Assembly: GCF_041435115.1 (NCBI RefSeq)
Contig: NZ_CP108046.1
Coordinates: forward strand, 6,634,001 to 6,698,000
Direction: 5' to 3'
Origin: Streptomyces sp. NBC_00289
GTDB taxonomy: Bacteria > Actinomycetota > Actinomycetes > Streptomycetales > Streptomycetaceae
Length of the DNA stretch: 64,000 nt
Shown here: positions 39,837 through 49,343 of the stretch, piece by piece
Layout: each line of letters opens with the position of its first letter
How positions within the stretch are numbered: position 1 is the stretch's first letter
The notes under the pieces: generated by a model
The model's database searches: none
What the model was told of the DNA's origin: nothing
The model's input: the letters and a program-made list of their open reading frames with translations, nothing else
Program-made: the position numbers and the translations under genes

Positions 39837-40313
39837 ATGACGACGTATTGCGCACGCCCTGTCCCCCCGTCGGTCCTGAAGGAGCTGCGCTCCACCGACG
39901 ACGCGGGACGGGAGACGGTTCCGGTGACGGACACGGAGGGCGGCGCTCCGCTCCGCTGCTGTCTGCGCCGCAGCGAGCCCGGCGAGCGGATCGCCCTGGT
40001 CTCGTACGCCCCACTGCGCCGCTGGGCGGCGGAGACGGGCGCCGACCCGGGGGCCTACGACGAGCGGGGGCCGGTGTTCGTCCACGCGGAGGAGTGCGCG
40101 GGGCCGGACGAGGACGGCCTCCCGTTCGCGAACGCCCACCGCGTCGTGCGCCGCTACTCCGCCGAGGGGCACATCCTCGGCGGGCGGCTGGTCGGCGCTC
40201 CCGAAGGGCTCGGGCAGGCGTGCGCGGAGGCGTTCGCCGACCCGGAGGTGGCACTCGTCCACGTCCGGGCCGTGGAGTACGGCTGCTTCCTGTACGAGGT
40301 GCGCCGCCCGTAG
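39837..40313 (+). CDS. DUF1203-type small protein
   Basis: A 158-residue protein. Features I associate with DUF1203 are the RCCLRRSEPGERIALVSYAPLRRW segment, GPVFVHAEECAG in the middle and a C-terminal VRAVEYGCFLYEVRRP. The start ATG has GGAG close upstream. No catalytic motif, signal peptide or membrane helix is visible. It is divergent from pepN. Function unknown. Confidence 0.8.
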   Translation: MTTYCARPVPPSVLKELRSTDDAGRETVPVTDTEGGAPLRCCLRRSEPGERIALVSYAPLRRWAAETGADPGAYDERGPVFVHAEECAGPDEDGLPFANAHRVVRRYSAEGHILGGRLVGAPEGLGQACAEAFADPEVALVHVRAVEYGCFLYEVRRP

Positions 40314-40343
40314 CTTTCCTCGCCCCCGCCGCCCTTTCCTTCC

Positions 40344-40396
40344 CGCCCCGGGGCGCCGCCCCGGACCCCGCTCCTCGAACGCCGGAGAGGCTGATC
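40344..40396. repeat. Dispersed Streptomyces-type intergenic element / terminator
   Basis: Between the convergent DUF1203 and asd genes lies CGCCCCGGGGCG, then CCCCGGACCCCGCTCCTC, then GAACGCCGGAGAGGCTGATC. From memory this is a widespread intergenic module in Streptomyces, often next to gene ends. The CG-rich palindromic part could act as terminator for both genes. Confidence 0.45.
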
Positions 40397-40405
40397 TTCA
40401 GCCGG

Positions 40406-42327
<1,922 letters not shown>

Positions 42328-42328
42328 C

Positions 42329-43042
42329 GTGACCGCCGACAACCATGAGGACACCGGTGTGGACGCGCTGATGGCCGCGATCACCGGCGAGCAGCTGCCG
42401 CCCGAGGCCCGCGGGGACGCCGCCCTGCGGTCCGAGTACCGCTCCGCGGCCGCCGACGTGGCGCTGCTGCGGGAACAGCTCGCCGTCATCGCCGAAGCCC
42501 TGGACGAACCCGTACCCGCCCCGAAGCAGGCCCCCGTGCGAGCGCCGCGGCGCCGGCGACGGGCCTTCTCACTGGCCGTCGGCGCCCTCGCGGTGGCCTG
42601 CGCCGCCACGGTGTTCTCCGGTGTGGCGTGGCTCGCCGCCCAGAGCGGCGGGGGGATCGGCGACGAGTCCAGCGACAGTGACGCGAAGAGTGCCTCGGAC
42701 AGTGCGGCAGGGCAGAACGCCCTGCGGGACGTGGCCTGCGCCCGGCTCGTCGTCGAGGGCACGGTCACGGCCGTCCGGCAACTGCCCGCCGATCCCGGCC
42801 TGGAGCGCGTCACCCTGCGCGTGATCCGTTCCTACAAGCCGGCCGAGGGCAAGGACGAGATCAGCGTGCTGCGGGACGAGACCACGGCGCCCGTCGTCCG
42901 CAGGGGCGACCACGTGCTCGTCGTGGGCACGCGCTCCGCGGTCGCCCCGGACACCTGGTTCGTCGGGGACAAGGAGGTGTCCGGGGAACGCGAGTGGGTC
43001 ACCCGGGCGCTGGCCGAGTCGTCCGGCATCACGTGTGAGTGA
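42329..43042 (+). CDS. Single-pass membrane protein, likely anti-sigma partner
   Basis: A 237-residue protein. The N-terminal 80 residues are cytoplasmic and helical (VDALMAAITGEQLPPEARGDAALRSEYRSAAADVALLREQL). One helix follows near 85-108 (SLAVGALAVACAATVFSGVAWLAA), then an extracellular Ser/Asp-rich linker and a folded C-terminus (CARLVVEGTVTAVRQL to ESSGITCE). The zinc anti-sigma motif HxxxCxxC is absent. Position one base after the sigma stop, with a cytoplasmic head, membrane helix and outer domain, suggests an anti-sigma sensor. This is inference from arrangement. Confidence 0.8.
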   Translation: MTADNHEDTGVDALMAAITGEQLPPEARGDAALRSEYRSAAADVALLREQLAVIAEALDEPVPAPKQAPVRAPRRRRRAFSLAVGALAVACAATVFSGVAWLAAQSGGGIGDESSDSDAKSASDSAAGQNALRDVACARLVVEGTVTAVRQLPADPGLERVTLRVIRSYKPAEGKDEISVLRDETTAPVVRRGDHVLVVGTRSAVAPDTWFVGDKEVSGEREWVTRALAESSGITCE

Positions 43043-43064
43043 GGGCGGGTACCAGGGACGAGGA

Positions 43065-43095
43065 AGGGGCGGGCGCCCGGCAGGCGCCCGCCCCT
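43065..43095. terminator. Terminator between the sigma operon and the subtilase
   Basis: A perfect 13-bp stem (AGGGGCGGGCGCC with its complement) with a 5-base loop lies between convergent genes. Confidence 0.8.
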
Positions 43096-43111
43096 CGGTC
43101 GTACCGGATGG

Positions 43112-46100
43112 TTACGGCGTGACCTTCTCGATCTTCACGCTGCCGAGGCCCGCGACCGTGCCGCGCGCGTTCACCAGCTGGACCTGGCCGAAGAACTCAC
43201 GGCCCTCCGGAGCGGCCGCCGCGGCGGTGACGCTCGCCGAGACGTTCGTCGAGGCGCCCGTGGCGAGCTTCACCGGCGACGACTCGTCGACGGTGACCGT
43301 CCCGAGCGAGGCGGAGAAGAACACGTCCTGGTAGTCGTACGCCGTGGTGCCGGCCGGAACCGCGTAGCCGGCGACCTCGATGGTGTACGTACCGGCGGCC
43401 GGCGAGGCCACGGAGACGGCCTCCTCGGAGTCGCCGTCGGCGGACTGGCCGACCTGCGTGCCGTTCGCGTCGTAGACCGTCAGGTCCAGGTCGGCGGAGG
43501 CGTCGGAGACGTTGCCGATGGCGACGTCCAGCGACTTGGCGCCCGCGGGGACCTCGACCGTGGTGGTCTGCGTCTCGCCCTGCGCGATGGTCGGGCGGGC
43601 CGACTTGGACGAGCCGAGCGGGCCGCCGACCAGCTTGCCGTCGATGGCGGCGAAGTTGTTCTTCACCTTCCAGGAGGCGCTGACCGGCGTGCCGACCTTG
43701 GCCTCGGGGACGGTCACGACCTCCGGGTCGAAGGCCGCGCCGTAGACGGTGACGTCCAGCTTGTACGGGTTGTCGAGCAGCGGCGACGTACGGCGCGACT
43801 CGACCTCGATCTCCCAGACGCCGGCCTGCGGGTCCGCGTACGAACGCGCGTCGGGCTTGCAGCCGTTGCCGTCGAGGTAGTTGTTGTAGCAGTACGGGGT
43901 GCCGGTCTCCTCGACCGGAACGCCGTACGGGTGGATGGCGATGAACCGGGTCTGGCTCTTGGCCTTCAGCCCGCCGATCGCGACCTCGAGGGACTTGGCG
44001 CCCTCGGGGACGGTCACGAAGTACGACCGGGTGCTGTTGCGCTGCACCGAGTTCGACGCCGTGTAGGTGAACTTGACCGGAGCCGAGACCACGACGGTGG
44101 TCAGGATCTGCTTGTCGGTCCCCTCGGTGCCCGGGTCGTCGACCTCCAGGATCGCGCTCTTGAGGCCCGCGGACTTCGGAGCGGCCTGGACCTTGACGGT
44201 CACCGGCTTGTTCAGCGGCAGCTTGACCTCGTCGGAGCCGACGATCTTGAACGTGCCGCCGGAGTTGCGCGCGAGGTGCAGCTCGTGCCGGAGCGCCTTG
44301 GCGGAGCCGGACGTACGGGTGATGGTGACCGGGTACGTCTTCTTCTGGCCGGACTTGAGGCCGCCCTCGCGGTCGTAGAGGCCGGTGCCGAAGCCCGGCG
44401 TCTTCAGCGCGAAGTCGATCGCGGTGTCGACCGGAGCCTTCACCGTGAAGTCGTGCGCGGTGGCGCCGTGCCGGATCGAGTCCCAGGCGGCCGGGATGTC
44501 GATGAGGCCCGCACCCTCCTCGTACGCCTGCACACCCTTGATGTGGCCGGCGGTCGAGGTCAGCGCGGTGCGCAGGGTCGCCGGGGTGAGGGCGATGTGC
44601 TTCTGCTTGGCGGCGGACAGCAGGAGCGCGGACGCGCCCGCGGCCTGCGGGGAGGCCATCGAGGTGCCCTGGAGCATCGAGTAGCCGGCCGGCAGGGTGT
44701 AGCCCGCCTCGGCGACCGGGGAGCCCGGCAGCCATGTCTGGGTGGTGTTGATCGACGCACCCGGCGCGGACAGCGTCGGCGTGAAGCCGCCGTCCTCACG
44801 CGGGCCGCGCGAGGAGAAGGGCATCATCGCGTACTTCTTCTCGACGGCCGAGCCGTAGTTGGACGCCCAGGTCTCCTTGGAGATGGTCGCGCCGACCGAG
44901 ATGACCTTGTCGGCCAGACCGGGGTCGCCGATGGTGTTGGCGCCGGGGCCGGAGTTGCCGGCCGAGATGACCAGCTGGACGCCGTAGGTGTCGATCAGGC
45001 GCGTGTACAGCTCGGCGCGCGCGTTGTTGCCGTCGTTCAGCGCGGGCAGGCCGCCGATCGACATGTTGACGATGTCGACACCGCGGTTGACCACGAGGTC
45101 GATCATGCCCTCGGTGAGCGCGACGTTGGTGCAGCCGCCGGTCCACGTGCAGGCCCGGGAGGAGACGAGCTTCGCGCCTGGGGCCGCGCCGTTCATCTTG
45201 CCGCCGAACAGGCCGTTGGCGGAGGTGATGCCGGCGACGTGGGTGCCGTGCTCGGACTCGATGACGCCGATGTTGACGAAGTCGGCCTTCTTGCCGACCC
45301 AGTCGCCGCCGTACGGGTCCATCGGGACGTCCTTGCGGATCTCCACGACGAACGGCTGACGCTCGGCGACGTCGGTCGACGGGTTGTCGGTCCCGAAGTA
45401 GCCGATCTGGAAGCCGTTCTTGTACGGCTTCATCGGCGTGTCGTCGCTGAAGTCGAAGTTGTTGTTCAGGTCGACACGGACCGTGCCGGCCGCGGCGTCG
45501 TAGAGGACGCCCCAGCTGTCGGTGGTGTCGCCGTCGCGGTTCGCGTCGCCCTTGGCGTCGCCGCCGGTGGTGGCGGACTCGCGGAACAGGTTGATCTGGT
45601 ACGACCCGGCGGGCGCCGTCCAGCTCTTGCCGCCGTAGGTGAAGGCGGGGCCGGACACCGCGGAGGTCATCGCGCGCCAGGTGGCGTCGCTGTCCAGGAT
45701 CGGGTCGGTCGAGGTCACCCAGTCGACGATCTTGCGCTCGCCGGTGGTGGTCTTCTGCAGCGCCGGGTGACCCAGGTCCACGCCCGAGTCGAGGATGCCG
45801 ATGGTGACGCCCCGGCCGTCCGACTTCGGGCTCTTCTTCACGAAGTCGACCGCACCCGTCTCGAAGGACGGGTTGTACGGGTTGGTGGCGGGGGTCTTGC
45901 CGCTGGGCGCGGGGTAGGTGGTGCTGCCCTTGCCCGAGGCGCCCTTCGCGGTGTCGGCGCTCGGTGTCGGGTCGTCCAGCGGGATGTCCTGCCGCAGGTC
46001 GATGCCGTGCACGGAGGACAGCTTGGCGGCGGCGGCGATGGCCGAGTCCGCCTTCGCGGTCGGGACGGTGGCGCGCACGTACCCGAGCTTGTCGTAGGAG

Positions 46101-46420
46101 CGGCCCACGGAGCCGCCCTTGACCGCGTCCAGCTCCTTGGCGACCTGCTCGGTCTGCCCGGGCGCGGTCGCGACCATCATCGTGACGTTCTTGGCGCCGT
46201 CGGCCTTGGCGTCGGCGAGCAGTTCGGCGTCGTCCGAACCGAGCTTGGCGCCGGCGGACTTCAGGCCCGGGTCGGCGGTGGCGCCGCTGCCGTTGCCCGC
46301 GGAGAAGGCCATGGGTATCGGCCCCGCCGCGGACAGGGCGGCCACCAGGCCGGCGGCCGCGGCTATGCGGGCCGCGCGTCTCGCGCCCGATATCGGTTCA
46401 CGCTGGGGGGTGAGGGTCAT
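43112..46420 (-). CDS. Large secreted subtilisin-like serine protease (S8)
   Basis: A 1102-residue secreted protease. A signal peptide (about 1-42, IAAAAGLVAALSAAGP) precedes an inhibitor-like prodomain to about 190. The catalytic domain has Asp in GILDSGVDLGHPAL (about 211), His in ESEHGTHVAG (about 391), the oxyanion Asn in ISAGNSGPG (about 489) and Ser in GTSMASPQ (about 587). A large insert separates Asp and His. The C-terminal 450 residues are beta-sandwich-like, including a PPC-type segment (DLDLTVYDANGTQVGQS). ATG 46420 is preferred over ATG 46426 because AAGGG sits at proper spacing only for the former. Growth on protein or processing of secreted proteins is likely. Confidence 0.93.
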   Translation of the reverse strand: MTLTPQREPISGARRAARIAAAAGLVAALSAAGPIPMAFSAGNGSGATADPGLKSAGAKLGSDDAELLADAKADGAKNVTMMVATAPGQTEQVAKELDAVKGGSVGRSYDKLGYVRATVPTAKADSAIAAAAKLSSVHGIDLRQDIPLDDPTPSADTAKGASGKGSTTYPAPSGKTPATNPYNPSFETGAVDFVKKSPKSDGRGVTIGILDSGVDLGHPALQKTTTGERKIVDWVTSTDPILDSDATWRAMTSAVSGPAFTYGGKSWTAPAGSYQINLFRESATTGGDAKGDANRDGDTTDSWGVLYDAAAGTVRVDLNNNFDFSDDTPMKPYKNGFQIGYFGTDNPSTDVAERQPFVVEIRKDVPMDPYGGDWVGKKADFVNIGVIESEHGTHVAGITSANGLFGGKMNGAAPGAKLVSSRACTWTGGCTNVALTEGMIDLVVNRGVDIVNMSIGGLPALNDGNNARAELYTRLIDTYGVQLVISAGNSGPGANTIGDPGLADKVISVGATISKETWASNYGSAVEKKYAMMPFSSRGPREDGGFTPTLSAPGASINTTQTWLPGSPVAEAGYTLPAGYSMLQGTSMASPQAAGASALLLSAAKQKHIALTPATLRTALTSTAGHIKGVQAYEEGAGLIDIPAAWDSIRHGATAHDFTVKAPVDTAIDFALKTPGFGTGLYDREGGLKSGQKKTYPVTITRTSGSAKALRHELHLARNSGGTFKIVGSDEVKLPLNKPVTVKVQAAPKSAGLKSAILEVDDPGTEGTDKQILTTVVVSAPVKFTYTASNSVQRNSTRSYFVTVPEGAKSLEVAIGGLKAKSQTRFIAIHPYGVPVEETGTPYCYNNYLDGNGCKPDARSYADPQAGVWEIEVESRRTSPLLDNPYKLDVTVYGAAFDPEVVTVPEAKVGTPVSASWKVKNNFAAIDGKLVGGPLGSSKSARPTIAQGETQTTTVEVPAGAKSLDVAIGNVSDASADLDLTVYDANGTQVGQSADGDSEEAVSVASPAAGTYTIEVAGYAVPAGTTAYDYQDVFFSASLGTVTVDESSPVKLATGASTNVSASVTAAAAAPEGREFFGQVQLVNARGTVAGLGSVKIEKVTP

Positions 46421-46455
46421 CGGCATCCCTTGTAGGTAAAGGAACGTGCGTCGAG

Positions 46456-46481
46456 CAACCGGGGTCGATCGACCCTGGTTG
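46456..46481. repeat. 26-bp near-perfect palindrome in the subtilase leader
   Basis: The arms CAACC and GGTTG flank a perfect core GGGTCGATCGACCC, with one mismatched pair between. It lies 36 bp upstream of the protease start. It may be an operator or a hairpin at the mRNA 5' end; a minus-10-like CATATT lies a little further upstream on the minus strand. Confidence 0.65.
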
Positions 46482-46648
46482 AGCGGTGTCCGGAATATGA
46501 CCCCGGACGATCGCACAGCTTTACCCAAGGGACAGCCCTTTGGGGAGTGTTGACCGAATCGAAATGGATGTATGGGGAAAACCCGCGATGGGCTTTAGGC
46601 GGATGAGTCCTCTTAAGGGTGACAAGTCACCGACGCCCACTGCCCGTT

Positions 46649-47191
46649 TCAGGCGTCCTTGGACCGTGCGTAGTGACGGGACGCCTTCGCACGGTTGCCG
46701 CAGGCCGCCATGGAGCACCAGCGCCGTGTCCCGTTCCGCGACGTGTCGAAGAAGTGCAGGACGCAGGAAGCGTGCGCGCAGCCCCGGATGCGGTCCGGCG
46801 CGGTGGCGAGGAGTTCCAGGTAGTTGCGGGCGGCGAGCCAGCCGGGGCCCCAGGCGTCGTCGGCGAACTCGGCCCGCTCGCCCGGCCCTTGGGCGCCCAG
46901 CGTCGCGCGGATCCGTCCGTGGTCGAGGACGGCGTCCACGGCCGGCGCGCTCTCGGCGAGCGGGCCGTCGACGGCCCGCTTCAGCGCGTCCCGCGCCCGG
47001 AGTGTGTGCCGCAGGGTCGTCGCGTCGGCGGTGAACCGCCCGTCGAGTCCGTTCGCCGCCAGCCAGACCGCGAGCCCGTCGACCTCGGCCAGCAGGTCCT
47101 GTGTGACTCCCTCCCGGTTCCAGCGCGTGTTGAGCAGGTCGAGGGCGAGCGGCTCACCGGTGAGCGGGCGAGGGTCGCGGGCGGCGGACAT
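46649..47191 (-). CDS. CGNR zinc-finger (ABATE-domain) regulator
   Basis: A 180-residue protein. The N-terminal ABATE domain starts LALDLLNTRWNREG and includes TLRHTLRARDALKRAVDG. The C-terminal CGNR zinc finger is complete: CAHASCVLHFFDTSRNGTRRWCSMAACGNRAKASRHYAR. Such proteins are presumed stress-linked transcription factors. It is divergent from the VOC gene across a 110-bp gap and may regulate it. Confidence 0.93.
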   Translation of the reverse strand: MSAARDPRPLTGEPLALDLLNTRWNREGVTQDLLAEVDGLAVWLAANGLDGRFTADATTLRHTLRARDALKRAVDGPLAESAPAVDAVLDHGRIRATLGAQGPGERAEFADDAWGPGWLAARNYLELLATAPDRIRGCAHASCVLHFFDTSRNGTRRWCSMAACGNRAKASRHYARSKDA

Positions 47192-47235
47192 GTGGGGCTC
47201 CCTTCTGTGCTAACCGTTCAAGACTACGTGACCGG

Positions 47236-47264
47236 TTGACGCACTCCAGTCTAACCTCTAATGT
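47236..47264 (+). promoter_or_regulatory. Sigma-70 type promoter of the VOC gene
   Basis: TTGACG (47236-47241), a 17-bp spacer and TAATGT (47259-47264) are close to consensus. An imperfect inverted repeat, TAACCTCT at 47252-47259 and AGGGGTTA at 47272-47279, spans the minus-10 and start region and may be a repressor site. Confidence 0.65.
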
Positions 47265-47300
47265 CGTTTACAGGGGTTACATCCGCTTGAAAGGGCAGCC

Positions 47301-47744
47301 ATGACCTTGCGCACCGGCCACATCGGCCTCAACGTCACCGACCTCGACCGTTCCCTCGCCTTCTACCGCGACGTGCTCGGATTCGGCGTGATCACCGAGG
47401 GCAAGGACGAAAACCGCCGGTACGCGTTCCTCGGCGAGGACGGGCGCCCGGTCCTCACTCTCTGGCAGCAGGCGCGGGCGTCGTACGACAGCGGCGGCGC
47501 CGGCCCGCACCACCTCGCTCTGGAGGCCGACTCGATCGAGCGGGTCAGGCGGTACGAGGAGGCGCTGCGGGCGTACGGCGCCGACTTCGCCCACGACGGG
47601 GTGGTCGCCCACCGCGAGGGCGCGGCCTCGGGCGGCATCTTCTTCCACGACCCGGACGGCACCCGCCTGGAGATCTCGGTGCCGGCCGGCGCCGAAGGGG
47701 CCCCCGCCCCGCACGAAGACGCCCCGACCTGCGGATTCTTCTAG
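47301..47744 (+). CDS. VOC-family (glyoxalase/dioxygenase-like) protein
   Basis: A 147-residue vicinal-oxygen-chelate protein. It has two beta-alpha-beta-beta-beta modules: GHIGLNVTDLDRSLAFYRDVLGF with the first metal His, then HHLALEADSIERVRRYEEAL and GIFFHDPDGTRLEISVP with a late Glu. The chemistry (lyase, dioxygenase or resistance) cannot be told. It stands divergent to the CGNR regulator and two bases before the next gene, so it is probably first in a short operon with that gene and the NUDIX gene. Confidence 0.9.
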   Translation: MTLRTGHIGLNVTDLDRSLAFYRDVLGFGVITEGKDENRRYAFLGEDGRPVLTLWQQARASYDSGGAGPHHLALEADSIERVRRYEEALRAYGADFAHDGVVAHREGAASGGIFFHDPDGTRLEISVPAGAEGAPAPHEDAPTCGFF

Positions 47745-47746
47745 CC

Positions 47747-48634
47747 ATGGGTGTCTACCACGCGGGCTCGCGGGCCGTGCAGGACCGCGTCGGCGTCCGC
47801 GAGTTCGCCGATCACGTCGGCCGGTCGGTGGGCCAGGGCATCGGACCGGTGGCCGCCGCCTTCCTGGAGCTCCAGCCGCTGCTGGTGCTCGGCGCCGCCG
47901 ACCCCGCGACGGGGAGGGTGTGGGCCTCCCCGGTCACCGGCAGCCCCGGGTTCGTCCGGGCGACCGGCCCGCGCCAGATGTCCGTCAGAGCCGTGGTCCG
48001 GCCGTCCGACCCCCTCGCGGCGGCGCTCGGCACGCCCGGCACCCCCGCCGGGACCCTCGCCCTGGACCCCCGCACCCGCCGCCGGATGCGCCTCAACGGC
48101 CGCCTCCGGCCCACGGCACAGGGCTTCGCCGTCGAGGCCGACCGGGTCTTCTCCAACTGCCCCAAGTACCTCCAGCGCAGGGAGTCCTACGAGACGGTCG
48201 CCGGCCGCCGGCCGGGAACACCCCGGCACGGCACCGAACTCACCCCGGAACAGACCGAGTTCATCGCGAGAGCCGACACCTTCTTCGTGACGACCGTGCA
48301 CCCTGCGGGCGTGGAGACCAGCCACCGAGGGGGCAACCCCGGCTTCGTCCGCGTCGACTCCCCCCACCGGCTGAGCTGGCGCGACTACCCGGGCAACTCC
48401 ATGTTCCTCACCCTCGGCAACCTCGCCGCCGACCCGCGCGCGGGCCTGCTCTTCCTGGACTGGACGACCGGGACCGCGCTCCAGCTCACCGGCGAGGCGC
48501 GGACGGAGTTCGCCGCCGACGGGGAGCGCCGCGTCCGTTTCATGCTCACGGAGGCCGTCGGGACCGAGGGGGCGGTGCCCCTGCGCTGGTCGGCTCCCGC
48601 ATACTCGCCTGCCAATCCGGACCCGGCGGTCTAA
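47747..48634 (+). CDS. Pyridoxamine-5'-phosphate-oxidase-like flavoprotein
   Basis: A 295-residue protein with a split-barrel FMN-binding fold. The core is in the C-terminal half: FIARADTFFVTTVHPAG, SHRGGNPGFVRVD, YPGNSMFLTLGNLAADPRAGLLFLDWTTGTALQLTGEA. The N-terminal 130 residues are a second degenerate barrel, as in related two-barrel proteins. These often act on F420, haem or small oxidants. Start ATG lies two bases after the VOC stop. Confidence 0.88.
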   Translation: MGVYHAGSRAVQDRVGVREFADHVGRSVGQGIGPVAAAFLELQPLLVLGAADPATGRVWASPVTGSPGFVRATGPRQMSVRAVVRPSDPLAAALGTPGTPAGTLALDPRTRRRMRLNGRLRPTAQGFAVEADRVFSNCPKYLQRRESYETVAGRRPGTPRHGTELTPEQTEFIARADTFFVTTVHPAGVETSHRGGNPGFVRVDSPHRLSWRDYPGNSMFLTLGNLAADPRAGLLFLDWTTGTALQLTGEARTEFAADGERRVRFMLTEAVGTEGAVPLRWSAPAYSPANPDPAV

Positions 48635-48643
48635 CGTCCCCTC

Positions 48644-49102
48644 ATGCGAAGGAAGACGAGGGTGGCGGCCTACGCCGTGTGCGTCCGCGACGGACAGGTT
48701 CTGCTGGCCCGCTGGATCAAGGCCGACGGCACGCCCGAGTGGACCCTGCCCGGCGGCGGCATGGAACACGGGGAGGACCCCTACGACACCGTCCGCCGGG
48801 AGGTGCTGGAGGAGACCGGATACGGCGTCGAGGTCACCGCCCTGCTCGGCGTGGACACCATCAGCCTGCGTTTCCCGCGCCGCTTCGGCCGCTTCGTCGA
48901 CCACCACGGCGTACGCGTCGTCTACGAGGCGCGGGTGACCGACGGCGAACTCCGCTTCGAGATCGGCGGCTCCACCGACATGGCGGCCTGGCACGACCTG
49001 GACGCCGTGGCCGGGCTGACCCGGGTGGGACTGGTCGACGTCGGCCTCGGACTGTGGCGCGACCGGCCGGCGGCGGGCCGGCTCGTCCTCCCGCGGGAAT
49101 AG
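48644..49102 (+). CDS. NUDIX hydrolase
   Basis: A 152-residue pyrophosphohydrolase with a complete NUDIX box, beginning GGGMEHGE and ending REVLEETGYG (about 41-64). The start ATG is 9 bp after the upstream stop, so it probably belongs to the same operon. Substrate (nucleotide, sugar nucleotide or dinucleotide) is not determinable. Confidence 0.93.
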   Translation: MRRKTRVAAYAVCVRDGQVLLARWIKADGTPEWTLPGGGMEHGEDPYDTVRREVLEETGYGVEVTALLGVDTISLRFPRRFGRFVDHHGVRVVYEARVTDGELRFEIGGSTDMAAWHDLDAVAGLTRVGLVDVGLGLWRDRPAAGRLVLPRE

Positions 49103-49223
49103 CTCCGCTACCCCGGAAAGTGAACACGGAGTAACCGTCCCCCGGCCATCGGACAGCCGTTCCCGGACGCGCGGGGTGGGCCGAGATCCACGTACGGTGA
49201 TCGGCGTTGCGCGTTGCGGTCTC

Positions 49224-49245
49224 GTTCACGCACAGGTCATTCCCG
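49224..49245 (+). promoter_or_regulatory. PHO-box-like direct repeats
   Basis: GTTCACGCACA and GGTCATTCCCG are adjacent 11-bp units in exact 11-bp phase. They fit the Streptomyces PhoP repeat form G(G/T)TCA followed by degenerate positions. They lie about 100 bp upstream of a metallophosphoesterase gene, suggesting induction by phosphate starvation. Confidence 0.6.
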
Positions 49246-49278
49246 GTGCCAACGATCCAGTACGAGCGGGAAATTCGC

Positions 49279-49313
49279 GGCAGTGGTCTGCGGCGGCCCC
49301 CGCGACCACTGCC
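49279..49313 (+). promoter_or_regulatory. Stem-loop in the metallophosphoesterase leader
   Basis: GGCAGTGGTC and GACCACTGCC form a perfect 10-bp stem with a 15-base GC loop, ending 30 bp before the start codon. It may stabilise the mRNA or tune translation. Confidence 0.5.
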
Positions 49314-49343
49314 GACGCAGTTCGTACTCGGGGAGATCGCGCC

